DNA of 64,000 nt from Cryptomeria japonica (Eukaryota > Streptophyta > Pinopsida > Cupressales > Cupressaceae), in NCBI RefSeq assembly GCF_030272615.1, contig NC_081408.1:203877113-203941112 (forward strand), in the 5' to 3' direction. A model generated the notes under the pieces. That model made no database searches. It was not told the origin of the DNA and saw only the letters and a list, made by a program, of their open reading frames with translations. Shown piece by piece: positions 43,328 through 55,911 of this stretch (the first letter of the stretch is position 1; the number at the start of each line of letters is the position of its first letter). Both the position numbers and the translations under genes were made by a program.

Positions 43328-45442
43328 TATTTGCATTGTGTTTTCATTGATGTTAATCGATATAGGATGGCAACCAGTATGGAAGATTGATGAGTAGTGT
43401 TGTCATTAATGCATACCAGAAATAGTGTCTTTAATGTCAACTAGCATAGCAAGTCATTGGTAAGGACAAGAATGTCATCCTACATTATGTTTAGTGGAGT
43501 CACCGGTACACAAGATAGTATTGGTTTATGTTGAAGACATAAGGACTAGGGACCAGTGAAGTGACATGCTAATGGTTGAAGAAGACAAAATGTTACCAAA
43601 ATCACATCAACATCAGAGGTGAATTATGTGCAGGCCATTGGTATGTTGGTGGATGTCAATCTACAACACTTCCACCGGATAAAGATGTAGTCACCAAATA
43701 AAGATGTGACTGAAAGTGAGTGTTCCCCACTAGATCACATGTGCCTATTTCAAGATATGCATGCTCAAACAAGGAAGCCAAATTGGTACATTGTAAATGT
43801 AGATGATAATGATCCACTCACACTGGTAAGTGGTGCTTATCTCCTATTATGCATGGATTGCATCATATTCCACTGGGATAAGACAAAAGAGTTAAAGGTA
43901 GGAGATTGAAGGCTCACACCAGATCAATTGGTGAAACACTAAGTTTCTTTAGGTGCATGAGATCAGGGATGTGTACTGAATATGCAAGGGAAGACATGAT
44001 GAGTTGCCGGTATAGAGTAGGAAGGATATCTTTGTCACTTGGACAAACCAGTTGATAGCAAAACTGATCTATTGATGAAGAAGGAAAGGCTGAGAAGTTG
44101 TAAATAGAGAGTGCAACTAGACTAAAGATGAAGTTTGGTGCCACCATTGTGCATGGTATCTTATCAGTATACATGCAGAGGATACTACCAATATAGATGT
44201 CAATCGGTAAGTTGATAAAATGCAGATGCAAAAGGCTCCCATCTATTGAAGATGTGCATGAGGAAGGTTGGAAAGAGTGCTGACCAGTTTAGGTATTCCA
44301 CCGGAAGAAAAGAAAAGTGCAAGGGTTAAGACAAATTGGTTAGGGTATAAACTGATAGTGTTTGTGAACCGGTAGATGAACCTAGTTGTGTGGTTGGTCA
44401 GTGATATTGTCTTGACTTACATGAAAGAATTAGAAAAGGTGGATGCCAACTATGATGACATGTAGGAGACAAGAGTCATGTATACGGTGGTCTGTGAAGA
44501 GTTACTGGTGAGGTAGGTGGTGACTGGTCGATATTAATATCAATAACGTGTTTCAAAGGTCGAGTGCAGAAGAGTGTTTCTCAAGATGGATCAAAGGACA
44601 TAAATATTATTGAGTGGGTACATGATCAAGGCTAAGTGTCTAGGTGTTTATTAGGGTAGGTGAAGCTATCTGCATGAACACTTCATAGGTGTTTGACAAG
44701 TGCAGACAAAAAGTGGTGTTGTGTTTGCCAAATATCGCAAACATTTTTTGGATGCAGCGGGATTGGCAGAGTTTAATTGATCCATTACAGGTGGTAGATC
44801 TCTGGAAGGAGATCTGATTAGATTTGGTTCACCTCAGGGTCGATGAAGAAACCCTAGCATGCCAAAAGTTTGAATCTCATTTGGCAGGAAGGAATTGTAT
44901 AAACATGCAGTTCAAAGACTAGATTTGATGCTACTGGATGATAGAGAAAAACTAGTGAGCTAACGAGTCAAGTTCTTAATGACCATTAGAGAAGAGACTA
45001 AGTGTGTGATAAAGAACTGGGTTGAAGAGTTCAATCGATGAGACTAAGGGAACCGGTAGTCTACCATTAAGTTTGATAGAGGTGTGCATCGATAGTGATT
45101 GAACTGACAGAGAAGATTGCAAAGAAGAGAAGAGTAGAGTCAAAATCAGTGAAGAACCGATGAGATGAGAACTGACAATAATTAGATTGCAGACAACTGA
45201 CTGAGTGAAGAAGACTAGTGGTGGCAAGCATCAGTATGAAAGAGAGAAAAGAGAAGTGACAGAGAGTAGAACCGACAAAGAAGAAGAAGAGGTTGAACTA
45301 GTAAGGTTGGAACAAAGAGTGAATTGCAATAGGAGATAAAGTTCTAGCAATGAGAGAGTGAGTAGATAACCCACAAAGAATTGGAGAGAGGAGAACCAGT
45401 GGAGAGATTTTCATAAGTGTTACAAAGTTATTTTGTAACAAG
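43328..45442 (+). repeat. 3' LTR of C, truncated
   Basis: It aligns with 22868-26180 except for K. The alignment stops at GTTACAAAGT.TTTTGTAACAAGG, after which N's RT sequence begins. It lacks the final 400 or so bases, including the 35-bp repeats. Confidence 0.75.
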
Positions 45443-46184
45443 GTTTTTCTCAAACTTAGTATGTAAAGGAATTACTAAAGAAGTTTGGGTTAGATGACTC
45501 CAAACTGGTTGGAAGTCTTATGGTGACTAGTTGTAAATTGTCTAAAAATAATGAATCTCCTAAAGATAATCAAAGTTTGTACAAATCTATGGTTGGTTGA
45601 CTGATATATATTACTCAGACTAGACCAACCAATATGCATGTTGTGTGCATTGTTTCTAGATATCAAGCTGATCCAGAAGAGAGTCATGTCACTGCTCTTA
45701 AGATGATATTTAGATATATGAAGGGAACTATGGATTATGGTTTATGGTATCCTAGGAATTATGATTTCATGCTATGTGCCTACACTGATGCTGATTGGGT
45801 TGGTGATGTTGATGACAAGATTCAGTATCCTTATCTACCACTGAAGCTAAGTACATTGTTGTCGCTAGCAATTGCACTCAAGTGGTTTGGATGAAGCAAA
45901 TTTTAAAAGATATCAGAGTTGTTTATGATGAGCCTAGTATTATATACTGTGATAATTCTATTTCTATTAACATGTCAAAGAATTCAGTGCAACATTAAAA
46001 GACTAAGCATGTGTCAATCAAATATCATTACTTGAGAGAACAATTTAGTGAAGAGAAGGTGAAGCTGGAGTATGTATCTACAAAGGAAAAAATAGTTGAT
46101 ATTTTCACTAATCCTTTACTTGCAAATACATTTTTCTATTTGAGAGAAAATTTACGGGTATCCACACCTCCTAATAAGAACTGA
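45443..46184 (+). pseudogene. RT end and RNase H of N
   Basis: The plus strand encodes the RT connection (KKFGLDDSKLVGS-like, YQADPEESHVTALKMIFRYM, KGTMDYGLWYPRNYDFMLCA), then YTDADWVGDVDDK. Next comes SLSTTEAKYIVVASNCTQVV, WMKQILKDIRVVYDEPSIIY, CDNSISINMSKNS and KTKHVSIKYHYLREQF. About 30 residues normally between VDD and SLSTTEAK (the KSTSG...SWxSKKQ part) are deleted. Confidence 0.85.
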
Positions 46185-46501
46185 TTCATTGAGTTGCATC
46201 GATCTAGTGGATTTTAGAGCCTTATCCTTTTATTCAGATTGGCATGTTGGTGTTGCTCCTATGTTAGAGTAGTTTGTTTATGTATTTCTGGGGGAGAGAG
46301 ATTCATGTTTATGTTTTGGGGAGAGTAAGTTTGGTTTTTTGTTTTGAGATATTTGGCATTGATGTGAAAGGGGGAGAGAGATCATGTGAAAAACTACTTT
46401 ATCTATCCTGATCTTAGGGGGAGTTTGTTGTTGATATCTTCTTTCTTTGAATTGATTATTTTTAACATTCATATGTTGCCATCAATGCCAAAGGGGGAGA
46501 T
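46185..46501 (+). other. 3' non-coding region and PPT of N
   Basis: Purine tracts at about 46290-46301, 46317-46326, 46367-46379, 46415-46424 and the PPT CAAAGGGGGAGAT at 46489-46501. ATATGTTGCCATCAATGCCAA (46471-46491, minus one base) pairs with the U3 arm at 46543-46563 with three mismatches. Confidence 0.75.
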
Positions 46502-47571
46502 TATTGGATATTGTTGGTTATTATTGCTGCTAGGATATATTGTTGTCATTGATATCAACATATTCCTGTGATTTATTCTGGTGTGATTGGGAAGATCTTA
46601 TGATCCGGTTTTGGAGTTGTGTTTTACTGATCATTGTTTTGCAGTTTGATATTTCCTCCGGTATATTCCGCTATGATCAGATCTTGTGCTGAGTTTTTGG
46701 TATATTGCTTGGGATTGTCTTGTGTATCTTTATGTAAGATGGATCATGATTTGGTACTCTGCATGTTATATTTCTTTGTGATAGTTGTCTATTGGTTTTG
46801 TTCTTGAGCTTTTTGACGTTGATGGATGAAGATTTGATAAGTTGAGTTGGTGCAACTATTCCTAATAATTTTAATATGTTTTTTGGTGTTTCCTAGTCAT
46901 TTCCTATTTCTTTTGGTGATCCGCATTGGTTGTTGTGTGATTTTTTGATGGTTTCTATGAATTGGTGATGATTTTAGTGTTATGCGGTTTTCCTATTGGT
47001 GTAGCATTTTGTGGTTGATCTTGGCATGATTTGTATATATAGGAGATATATTCATGTAATTTAGGTGTCGATGTTATGTATACATTATTAGAGAGGTTTA
47101 TGTCCAAACAAGTGATTTATCCTTTGGTGTTTAGTTTGAGGTGAGATTGGTGTTGTAGGATAGATATATGTGCTTAACCAAAACTATAATCAAGCATTTG
47201 GAGATGCTATTCATTCAGCTCATTTATTCTAGATTTTAGTTTGAACCTTGTTGTAAGTCAGTGAGACTTCCCTAAGGGTTGTAGCCTTCTGGGCTATTAT
47301 ATTTGAGCAATGAGCTCTAGGCAGTGTGTGTGAATGCATATGCATTTCCCATTGTAATTTTTACACATATTACTGCAGAGTATCATGCTACTATGGGTAG
47401 GTTCGCACCATGTTTTTCCATGTCAAAATCTTGGTGTTGTGTGTTGTGTTGTTAATTTTTTTTTTTCTTATTGTGGGAGTTTATCAGATCTATGTTTCGT
47501 GATTAAGTTATGTATTCCAATGAAGACTGATTCACCCCCCTCTTAGTCTTCCTTCGTAGTTGCTACTAACA
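46502..47571 (+). repeat. 3' LTR of N
   Basis: 1070 bp from TATTGGATATTG to CTAACA. TATA-like TTGTATATATAGGAG at 47031-47045; U5 carries GATTCACCCCCCTCTTAG near 47529. Same family as the B remnant at 7656-7769. Confidence 0.85.
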
Positions 47572-49515
47572 CATAGCACTTGAATTGTCATAGTATATAA
47601 CAATAGGCTCATCATAAAAAAATCCTATATCCTTCAACATCTACTTCATCAAAATTACCTAGGTACAATTGCTAGCAACAACAATCTATTCAACTTCTAC
47701 AGTAGATAAGGAAATAACATTCCACTTCTTACTTTCCCAAGAGACCAACTTCTCTCCCAAAAAGAATGCACCACCAGTAGTAATTTTCTATTCATAAACA
47801 TCACTTGCCTAATGAATATCTATAAAATTACTCAAGGTAAAGTCATCATTCTTAGAATACCACAAACAAAAACCAATTTTTCCTTTCAAATATCTCAATA
47901 TCATTTTTATAGTAGTAACATGAGATTCCTTAAGATCAACTTGAAATATAGCAACATGACACATAACATTCATTATATTAGGTCTAGTTTGAGTCAAATA
48001 AAACAAACCACCAATCATAGATCTATATATGGTTTGATTAGCTTCCGGAGAATCATCATATTTTGTCAGCTTACATCCGATCACCATAGGTGTACCAACA
48101 TGTTTAGATTCTTTAAGACCAAATTTCTTCAACAATTCCTTCACATGCTTAGACTGACATATCAAAATACCTTTATCCAACAGACTAATTTGAAATCCCA
48201 GAAATAATTCCACTTCACCAATCATAGACATCTCAAATTCATTTTGCATCTCTTCAAAAAATTTCTTACATAGGCAATCATTTCCTCCAAAGATAATGTC
48301 ATCAACAAAAACTTCAACAATCAAAATATTATTGTGATCAATCTTGAAATAAAAATTAAAATCAGTAGTACCTTTATTGAATATAAGATTCATCAAGTAC
48401 TTATCCAATCTTTCATACAAGTGTATAGGGGCTTGCTTCAATCCATACAAAGCTTTCTTCATCTGGAAAAACCATGTCCTTTTCATCTGTCTGCCAAAAT
48501 CCATCTGGTTGCTTAATGTAGATGACTTCTTCTGATTCACCATTAAGAAAGGTTGATTTGACATCCATCTGATAAACCTTTAAATCTTTGTGAGTAGCAA
48601 AGGCAAGAAATAGTCTAATATCTTCAATTCTAGCCACTCGAGCAAAATTCTCCTTAGTCAATTCCTTCCATCTATGAATAACCTTTACAAACAAGTCTAG
48701 CTTTGTTTTGGACAACTTCACCTTGTTCATTCAACTTATTCTAGAATACCCATTTAGTTCCAATTACATTCTTATCCTTGGATATAGGAACAATAATCTA
48801 TGTATTATTTTTCTCAATCTGATTCAATTCTTCTTCCATAGCTTTAATCCAATTTTCATCTTTGCATGCTTCATCAACATTCTCAGGTTCAATCTTAGAG
48901 ATCAAACAAATTTCTTCAACAAGTATTCTCCTAGTCATTACACCTTTATTATTATCACCAATAATCTATTTTTTTAAATGATTCAACCTTTCATACCTAG
49001 GATTTCTAGGATTTTTTGATATTTCAGGTTTTTGAACTCTTTCTTTTGCATTAACATCTGCACCTTCACTCTCAAGCTTCTTTGGAGCAATCTAAACTTG
49101 ACTTTGGGTTTGCATTTTCTTTCCTTTATTTGAACTAGCATCCTAATCATTAGAATCATATCTACAAGATCTATTATGTCTCATAGTACCTTCACCAACC
49201 TTCACATTAGAACTTTCAACCATCTTTCTCAATCTTATATTATGACAACGGTAGGCCTTACTTTTAGTAGAGTAACCAAGAAAGATTCCTTCATAACATC
49301 TAGCATCAAACTTTACAAGATCTTCATCTCTTTTGATATAGCATTTACTACAAATTTTTTTGAAATACCCAATAGTAGGAGCAAGACCAAACCATAACTC
49401 ATAAGGAGTCTTACCAGTATCACCTTTGACATTTACCTTGTTAAAAGTGTATATTGCAGCACTCACAAATTCTCTCCAAAACACATGTGGAGCATTTCCT
49501 TAAATCATCATGGTT
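47572..49515 (-). pseudogene. Fragment M: copia RNase H, RT and integrase C-terminus
   Basis: Minus strand: integrase C-terminal region (KTPYELWFGLAPTIGYFKKI, EGIFLGYSTKSKAYRCHNIR; 49484-49143), RT with YQMDVKSTFLNGESEE, KALYGLKQAPIHLYERLDKY and ILIVEVFVDDIIFGGND, then FEMSMIGEVELFLGFQISLL and connection, and RNase H to IYYDNSSAM, where N cuts it. One 251-codon stretch (48564-47809) is open. The right end at about 49515 stops inside integrase. Close to B in sequence. Confidence 0.85.
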
Positions 49516-49741
49516 CTAAAAAATTATCAAAAAATGATGCAATATTAAAAGGGCATGAGCATAATCAGGTGCCAAGTAGGCCACGAGACGCACATTCTAA
49601 GGTAAGAACCCAATCCGGTTAAAATTGCAAAGGGGTATGATTTTAGAATGCTAGAAAACACACACACACACACACATATATATGTATGTATATGTATGCA
49701 TTTATGTATGTATGTAAGTATGTATGTATGTATGTATGTAT
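49516..49741 (+). repeat. Unclassified spacer and CA/TATG microsatellite
   Basis: About 140 bases without recognisable content, then (CA)n at 49658-49676 and (GTAT)n with variants at 49684-49741, directly against the LTR of D. Confidence 0.8.
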
Positions 49742-50960
49742 TGTTAGATAGTTCAAATAACTGGAGGACAATTCAGAGGGGGGGGTGAATAAGTTGTCTC
49801 AGATTACCGAAACCTTAAGAAATTAAAACTTTAATACTAGAATAGAAAAGATCAATACTAGAATTCATAAACCAAATACTGAAATAGTAGATAAACTAAT
49901 TAAGCATAAAAAACAATCAGAGAATAAATACCATCAACATGACACCAAGATTTGTACATGGAAAACCCAGTAAAGGGAAAAACCATGATGGGAAGCTTAC
50001 CCATAGTCAGATAATACTTCTGTAGTAAGTATGTGAATTACAATTGAGGGGCCTGCACTTGTAGGAAGGTCAATATCTTAGAGCACGCTGCTCATCACAA
50101 AAGGAGTCTCACTAACTGCAAAGAAATCCAGACTATAATCCAGAAGAAGGAATGATCTGTAAAGATAACATATCCTATGATAGAGTAAAATTTTGGTTAA
50201 GCTCAATATTAGAGGACTAAATCCTCTTACATAAAACCAACTTGATCACCATTGATCGACCAAATCCTCTACTTGAATGATTATTATATTATTTTCTCAT
50301 ATACATCCTCACACACTATCTACAATGAGATCTTACAACATATATATACAAACCCTAGACCACAAACAATAAGGTTGGCCACCAAACAATAAAATAATTA
50401 CATAATTACAAAATATGTTGGCTTGAGACCAAAAAATTAATATCCAACCCACAAGACATCCAAGAAATGCATCGAGAGATCCAATCAACATGTTATATAT
50501 TATGTTGGTCCTTTACCTAGATAAACTTGGACCTAATTTAGGTCCATACATGCTAAGGAAATGATCCCAATGAACCAAGTCTCAAACATGATCACCATCA
50601 ACATTGTATATCTCCACTAGAAGCTGCACTAACACCACTTATGCATAACATTAAAGATCTTCAACAAAGCTATGTCGATGAAATCCTTGCAAGAACAACA
50701 AACCAAGCTTACTAGAACATAGGATGGCATCCGATCACCAGAACAAGACCAACTGACTAAACATGAATTTGAGTAGCATGACTAAGCCAATTCCATAACC
50801 CAAACATACCAGAGCATACTGGATCATATCAGATCATGATGATCCAATCCAACTAGAAACCAAACAACCTACCAGGACCAAAAGGATACCGGTAAAGAAA
50901 CCAAAATAGCTAGTGTTGACATCAATGAAACACATAATCAATTCCCCTAAAAAGCCAACA
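49742..50960 (-). repeat. 3' LTR of D
   Basis: 1219 bp; plus strand TGTTAGATAGTTC to AAGCCAACA, with the G-tract motif CAGAGGGGGGGGTGAAT near 49775, the GGAAAAACCATGATGGG block near 49977 and a TATA-like AACATATATATACAAACC near 50338-50354. Confidence 0.85.
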
Positions 50961-51286
50961 ATCTCCCCCTTTGGCATTGATGGCAACATTAGATGTGAAA
51001 AACATTCAAGTACCATGAAGTGCCAAACAAATCACCCACAAAAGAATATAGCAATGAAGTTCTGAAACATACTCCCCCTGAAGTATACATCCCTTAAGTT
51101 TTTCACATGAATATGTCTCCCCCTTTGACATCAATGCTAGAAATCTAACAAAAATATCAAAGCAAAAATAAAAAACCACTGAATCACAAGGCTAACTAGT
51201 CCCCCTAAGAAGTAGCATCCCCACACCAGTCCCGAATGAATAATATCTCTGATAATGCATACCGAACTTATGCCAATAAGCGTCAA
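50961..51286 (-). other. PPT and 3' non-coding region of D
   Basis: PPT complement ATCTCCCCCTTTGGCAT at 50961-50977; other clusters near 51071, 51116 and 51199. Inverted repeat arms TGTTGACATCAATGAAA (50914-50930) and TTTGGCATTGATGGCAACA (50970-50988) bracket the PPT and LTR start. Confidence 0.8.
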
Positions 51287-51785
51287 TTAGTTTTCTGCCG
51301 GAAGGGCAAAAACCCCTAATCTGCCTCTGAGGTACTCAAATGATTCTTTATGAAAAGGTTTAGTGAAAATATCTATAATCTTCTCTTTATTGTTTAAATA
51401 AAGTAGTCTGACCTCATTCTCTTCCACCTTTTCCTTCAAAAGTTTATACTTGATAGATATGTGCTTTGTCTTAGAGTGAAATAGCAGATTCTTTGATATG
51501 TCAATAGTAGCAGAGTTATCATAGTGAATAACTATCGGTCCAATGTAATGCACTTTATTGTTGTTTAACATTTGCTTCATCCATAGAACATGTGTATAGT
51601 TAGTAACAACAACAACATACTCAGTAGTAGATAAAGAAGTACATGATTGTTTCTTTCTGATCCATGAAACCAACTTATTTTCAAGAAAGAAAGCTCCATC
51701 AGAAGTGGTTTTTTGCTCATCAACATCACCAGCCCAATCTGCATCTGTATATGCACATAAAGTAAAGTCATCATCCTAAGGGTAC
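51287..51785 (-). pseudogene. RNase H of D
   Basis: The minus strand encodes LVSWIRKKQSCTSLSTTEYV, WMKQMLNNNKVHYIGPIVIH, YDNSATIDISKNLLFHSKTK and KIIDIFTKPFHKESFEYLRG, the full C-terminal half of copia pol, to a stop at 51287. The 128-codon piece is open. The N-terminal YTDADWAGDVDE part is present at 51780-51700. P is inserted just upstream. Confidence 0.85.
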
Positions 51786-53257
51786 TGTATGCGGGAAAAG
51801 TGGGCTAATAAAACTAAATATGTGAAAATATCGTAAAATACTAGTCCACACACACACACAAGACTTCTTGGTGCAAGCTATGGAGTAATAACATATTACT
51901 CAGCTTCCCAAGGAGGGTCCCATGGTTCTCTATCTCACAATGTCCCTCAAACCAATGTTTTTGCTCTCAAATCACTGAGCAAAATGGTTTAGGGATGGTA
52001 AATGCAAGAACGAGGGATGTACTGATAGTTTTTAGGATGAGATAGGTTAAGCTATGTATGATCTTAGAAATGCAATAGATTAAATGATAAGATGACAAGA
52101 TTAGTATGAATACTATCCTAGCATACTATATTTAATCTATGATTGAGCTAAAATGATAAAGAAATTATTCTAAACATGCATATTAGTCTAATTCCTGATC
52201 TAAAAGAGGCTAAATGAGGAGCATATATGAAATGAGAAATCTTGAAAGAATTTGAGCATAAGTATAATGCTTCAAATTTGAAAGATGATTGATTAAAATG
52301 GAGGAATGAGAGCTCTATTTATAGCACACAGGGCAATGGATGGTCAAGATTGAAAGGTTTAATCAAGGGCCAGGTTGAAAAGTTGGGGATCCATGTGCAC
52401 AATTGGCACCAATAAAATGGTGACAAGTGTCAACATAGGGTTGGGTTGAGAGAAGAGGTTGGAGGCATTAAAGGCCTGAGAAGACCTCATGGTTATCTAA
52501 AGGCTAAGGGTCAAGTCTAAGTTAGGCTTACCCACTGGATTAAGAGTTAATCGAAGGATAAACCTTTGTGCAAATGATTAAGAGATAATCATGGTCAAAG
52601 CATTAATGGCCTGATGAGACCCTTGGGTTGGATAGAGGTTGAGTCAAAACAAATTTTTTAACCATGTGGGAGGGTTTGAGTTAACCATTAATGGTTACTA
52701 GAGACTTTGGGGATTAAGTGGTTGAAGGTTGGAAGCCTTTAATGGTTTCCAAAGACTTTGAGGATTTTGGTGGTTGAAGGTTGAAAACCTTTAATGGTTA
52801 TCAAAGACTTTAAGGGTTTTGAGAAGTGACTTCCCTTTGCTTAGGGATGTGACAAAGTTTAGAGGAGGGGTTAGGTTAATTAGAAGTGATTAGAAGATTC
52901 TAGAAGGGATTAGAAAGGGGTTTGGGATTTTGCAAGTGGATGGAGGGATAATAGGATTTAATTGAAATAATTTAATTCAATTTAGTTGCAATTTGGGGAA
53001 ATTAAATAAAATAGATTTATTCAATTTGGGATAACTATTTAATTAAATTTGAATTTAATTAAAAGTGGATAGGGGGATTTAATTGAATAAAATGATTTAT
53101 TCATTAAATGGGTATAGTGAATTTAATTTAAATTAATTGAGTAATTTACTTAATTAAATAGAGGAATGTGGATAATTTAATTAAATTAGATTTAATTAAA
53201 TAGAGAAATGAACATAAAATATTCATTTAAGAATGTGGTCATTTTTATATGTCTACA
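51786..53257 (-). repeat. Solo gypsy LTR P
   Basis: 1472 bp; plus strand TGTATGCGGGAAA to GTCTACA, with perfect 5-bp duplication GGTAC at 51781-51785 and 53258-53262. It splits the WYPKDDDF reading of D pol. Very AT-rich between 52960 and 53230 (repeated TTTAATTAAAT words). No interior is present, so the element was reduced by LTR-LTR recombination. Confidence 0.9.
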
Positions 53258-54530
53258 GGTACCACAAACCATATTCAGATGTACCTTGTAATAATCTAAA
53301 AATTCTTTTCACATCACTCTCATGATTCTCTCTAGGATCACTCTCATTATGTCTGGCCTTGTCTATGTCACATATAGTTGACCTCTAATTATATACTTGT
53401 ATCTTGTAGGATTTACTAGTGGAGATACATCTTTCCTTGACAATTTCTCACTGGTAACCATAGGAATACTTACCGGTTTAGAGTCTTCCATACCAAATTT
53501 CTTCAACAATTCCCTAGCATACTTAGTTTGATAGATGAAAATACTTTTATCAGTCTAAGTAATCTGCAAACCTAAGAAAAATTTCATTTCCCCAATCATA
53601 GATATTTCAAATTATTTCTCCATATTCTTAGAAAAATTCATGCATAACTTATATTCACCTCCAAAAATGATGTCATCAACAAAGACATCAATTATCAGTA
53701 TATCATCATTAGTGACTTTATAATACAAATTACTATCAACATTACCTTTAGTGAAACCAAGCTTCAAAAGATATTTATCTAACCTTGCATACCAAGCTCT
53801 AGGTGCTTGTTTCAATCCATATAAAGCTTTCCTTAACTTACAAACTAATTTTTTATCATCTGAAAGTGAAAAATGATTAGGTTTCTCAATATAAACTTCC
53901 TCATCAAGATCCCCATTCAAAAATGCACACTTAACATCCATCTGATAAACCTTGTAGTTCTTATGTGCAGCATAGGCAAAAAATAATCTTACAGTGTCAA
54001 TCCTAGATACTGATGCAAAATTTTCACCATAATCAATTCCTTCCTTTTGAGAATATCCTTTACAAACCAATCTAGCTTTATTTCTTATAACCTATCCATC
54101 CTCATTCAATTTATTCCTAAAATCCCATTTAGTTCCAATAACATTTTTATTTTTAGGCCGAGAAACTAAGGTCCATGTGTTAATCTTCTCTATTTGATCT
54201 AATTCTTCTTCCATAGCTTTCATCCAACATTCATCTTTACATGCTTCAATTACTGATACCGATTCCACATGGGAAATTAAATATACCTCATTAGCTACCA
54301 ATCTCCTTCTTGTCATCACTCCATTCTTCTTACCCCCAATGATCTGATCTTCTGAATGATTCAACCTCACATACCTAGGAGTCTTCCGATTCTCTATTCC
54401 TCTTTCTTGTTCTTCAGTTACTGTTGAATTTTCTGATACTACCAAAGTAACTTCCTCAACATTTTGTTCTGATAAAGGTGTTACTGGTTCAATTATAGTC
54501 ATTTTCACTACCATTTCTTTCTCATAAGCT
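53258..54530 (-). pseudogene. Reverse transcriptase of D
   Basis: Minus strand: linker TPRYVRLNHSEDQIIGG and KAMEEELDQIEKINTWTLVS, then VCKGYSQKEGIDYGENFASV, VYQMDVKCAFLNGDLDEEVY, KALYGLKQAPRAWYARLDKY and ILIIDVFVDDIIFGGEYKLC. The 152-codon palm piece at 54070-53612 is open; the motif is FVDD. A frameshift near 53610 and stops follow in the connection. Confidence 0.9.
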
Positions 54531-55600
54531 TTGATTTAACTTATATTCAACTCATCCACCTTGACATTAGCACTCTCCACAATTGTCTGCAATCTCTTGT
54601 TATAATATCTATATGCTTTTCTTTCATTAAAATAACCAGAAAATATTCCTTCATCATATCTAGGATCAAATTTTCCAATGAAATCATCTCTTCTGATATA
54701 ATATTTACTACCAAAGATTTTGAAATACTTAAATGTAGGTGTATTGCCAAATAGTAATTCATAAGGCATCTTAGCGGTTTCTCATTTGATATGTACTTTG
54801 TTGAATGTATAGTCTATTGTGCTCACACCTTCTCTCCATTAGATATGAGGTAGAATAGAGTCCATAATCATTGTTATAGTAGCATCCAAGATAGTTCTAT
54901 TCTTCCTTTCCACAACTTCATTCTCCTCAGGTCTCCGAGGAGCAGAATATTGTCTCCTTATGCCATGCCTCTTACAAAAGTTATTAAAATCACCGGAAGT
55001 GAATTATCCACCATGATCTGACCTTAAAAATTTTATATTAAATCATGTCTCACTCTCAACTATATCTTTAAATATTTTAATATTTTCAAAAGCCTCAGAT
55101 TTTTCCCTTAGAAAAGTAACCCACATCATTCTAGAATAATTATCAATGATTTGCATAAAATATCTATTACCTTGAAAACTTTTTACTCTATCAGGGCCAC
55201 ACAGATTAGTATGAATAAGATCAATAAAACTTTTAACTCTACCAGGGCCACATAGATTAGTATGAATAAGATCAATAACAACATTATATTTATCTTGTAT
55301 ACTCTTAAAAGAGGTTCTGACCTATTTTCCCATTTAACATTCCCTACATAACGAATTATAGGGCTTCACAATCTTAGTTATATCTCTAACTGCCTTAGTT
55401 GAACTGATCTTCACAATGTAATCAAAATTCACATGACACAACCTTTTATGCCAAAACCAACTCTCATCAATTTGTGCAATCAAACATGTCTTCTCACTGG
55501 AATTCAAATAAAATTTATTACCTTTTCTCTGAGTACCGGTTGCAATCTCCAATTAAGATCTGTTAATGATTTTTCATTTTCCATCCTTGAATTGTAATTG
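54531..55600 (-). pseudogene. Integrase of D
   Basis: The N-terminal finger is WFWHKRLCHVNFDYIVKISS ... NSLCREC (55552-55334). The core has an LRSDHGG-type segment near 55015 and the glutamate region near 54900; the C-terminal part is PYELLFGNTPTFKYFKIFGS and FDPRYDEGIFSGYFNERKAY. A 51-bp tandem duplication lies at about 55175-55276. Several stops. Confidence 0.85.
55175..55276 (-). repeat. 51-bp tandem duplication in D integrase
   Basis: AAAACTTTTTACTCTATCAG at 55175 and AAAACTTTTAACTCTACCAG at 55226 begin two near-identical 51-bp units. The length equals 17 codons, so the frame is kept. Confidence 0.9.
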
Positions 55601-55911
55601 AAATCCCTTATCCACCAATTATCCTACACTCAAAAGATTATTCTTTAAACCTTCAACATAATAAACATTATCAATATTGTTCTTACCATCCAATGATATA
55701 GTTCCTTTTCCTTTGATCATACATGCTTTGTCATCTCCAAATCTAACTAGACTGCCATAAAATTCTTGCAAAGATAGAAACTTCCTTTGATCTCTAGTCA
55801 TATGATGTGAACATCCATTGTCAATTACCCATTGATCCTTATCTTCAATTTTATCAACAAGTGCCTTCTCTTTAGGTACACTCTCATCTAGTGTCAGAAC
55901 ATCTTCTTTGA
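55601..55911 (-). pseudogene. Protease of D
   Basis: Minus-strand WVIDNGCSHHMTRDQRKFLS is the copia protease motif with DSG changed to DNG, then LVRFGDDKACMIKGKGTISL and NVYYVEGLKNNLLSVG. Upstream sequence ends at KEDVLTLDESVPKEK, where J's LTR begins at 55912. Confidence 0.85.

Larger units (their letters stand above)
22868..45442 (+). mobile_element. Element C: copia-like gag element with long LTRs, no pol seen
   Basis: LTR copies at 22868-26602 and 43328-45442 align from their starts (TATTGGTATTGTG / TATTTGCATTGTG) to their common end point. Between them are a gag-like region, a non-pol tail, the nested gypsy elements L and O, and a PPT at 43313-43327. The left LTR holds solo LTR K. The right LTR is truncated where N begins. 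Pairing the two LTRs as one element is inference, because no target duplication can be checked. Confidence 0.6.
45443..47571 (+). mobile_element. Element N: 3' end of a copia element, B-type LTR
   Basis: It contains the RT C-terminus, RNase H, several purine tracts, PPT and a full 3' LTR ending CTAACA. It interrupts RNase H of M, which resumes at 47572. The left end at 45443 is a breakpoint with C, not an element end. Confidence 0.75.
49742..55911 (-). mobile_element. Element D: copia element, 5' part cut off by J
   Basis: Minus strand order protease, integrase, RT, RNase H, PPT, 3' LTR. Solo LTR P lies between RT and RNase H, and J starts inside the protease-upstream region. Gag and 5' LTR are not in the window. 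Confidence 0.85.

Noticed and set aside
45443-47571. N as a continuation of element C
   Set aside because: N's LTR is B-type and differs from the C LTR at 43328; the C LTR is broken at 45443 before its end, so the junction is a breakpoint.
49658-49741. Possible telomere-like or satellite array
   Set aside because: The units are CA and TATG, a simple microsatellite of under 90 bases, not the plant TTTAGGG repeat.
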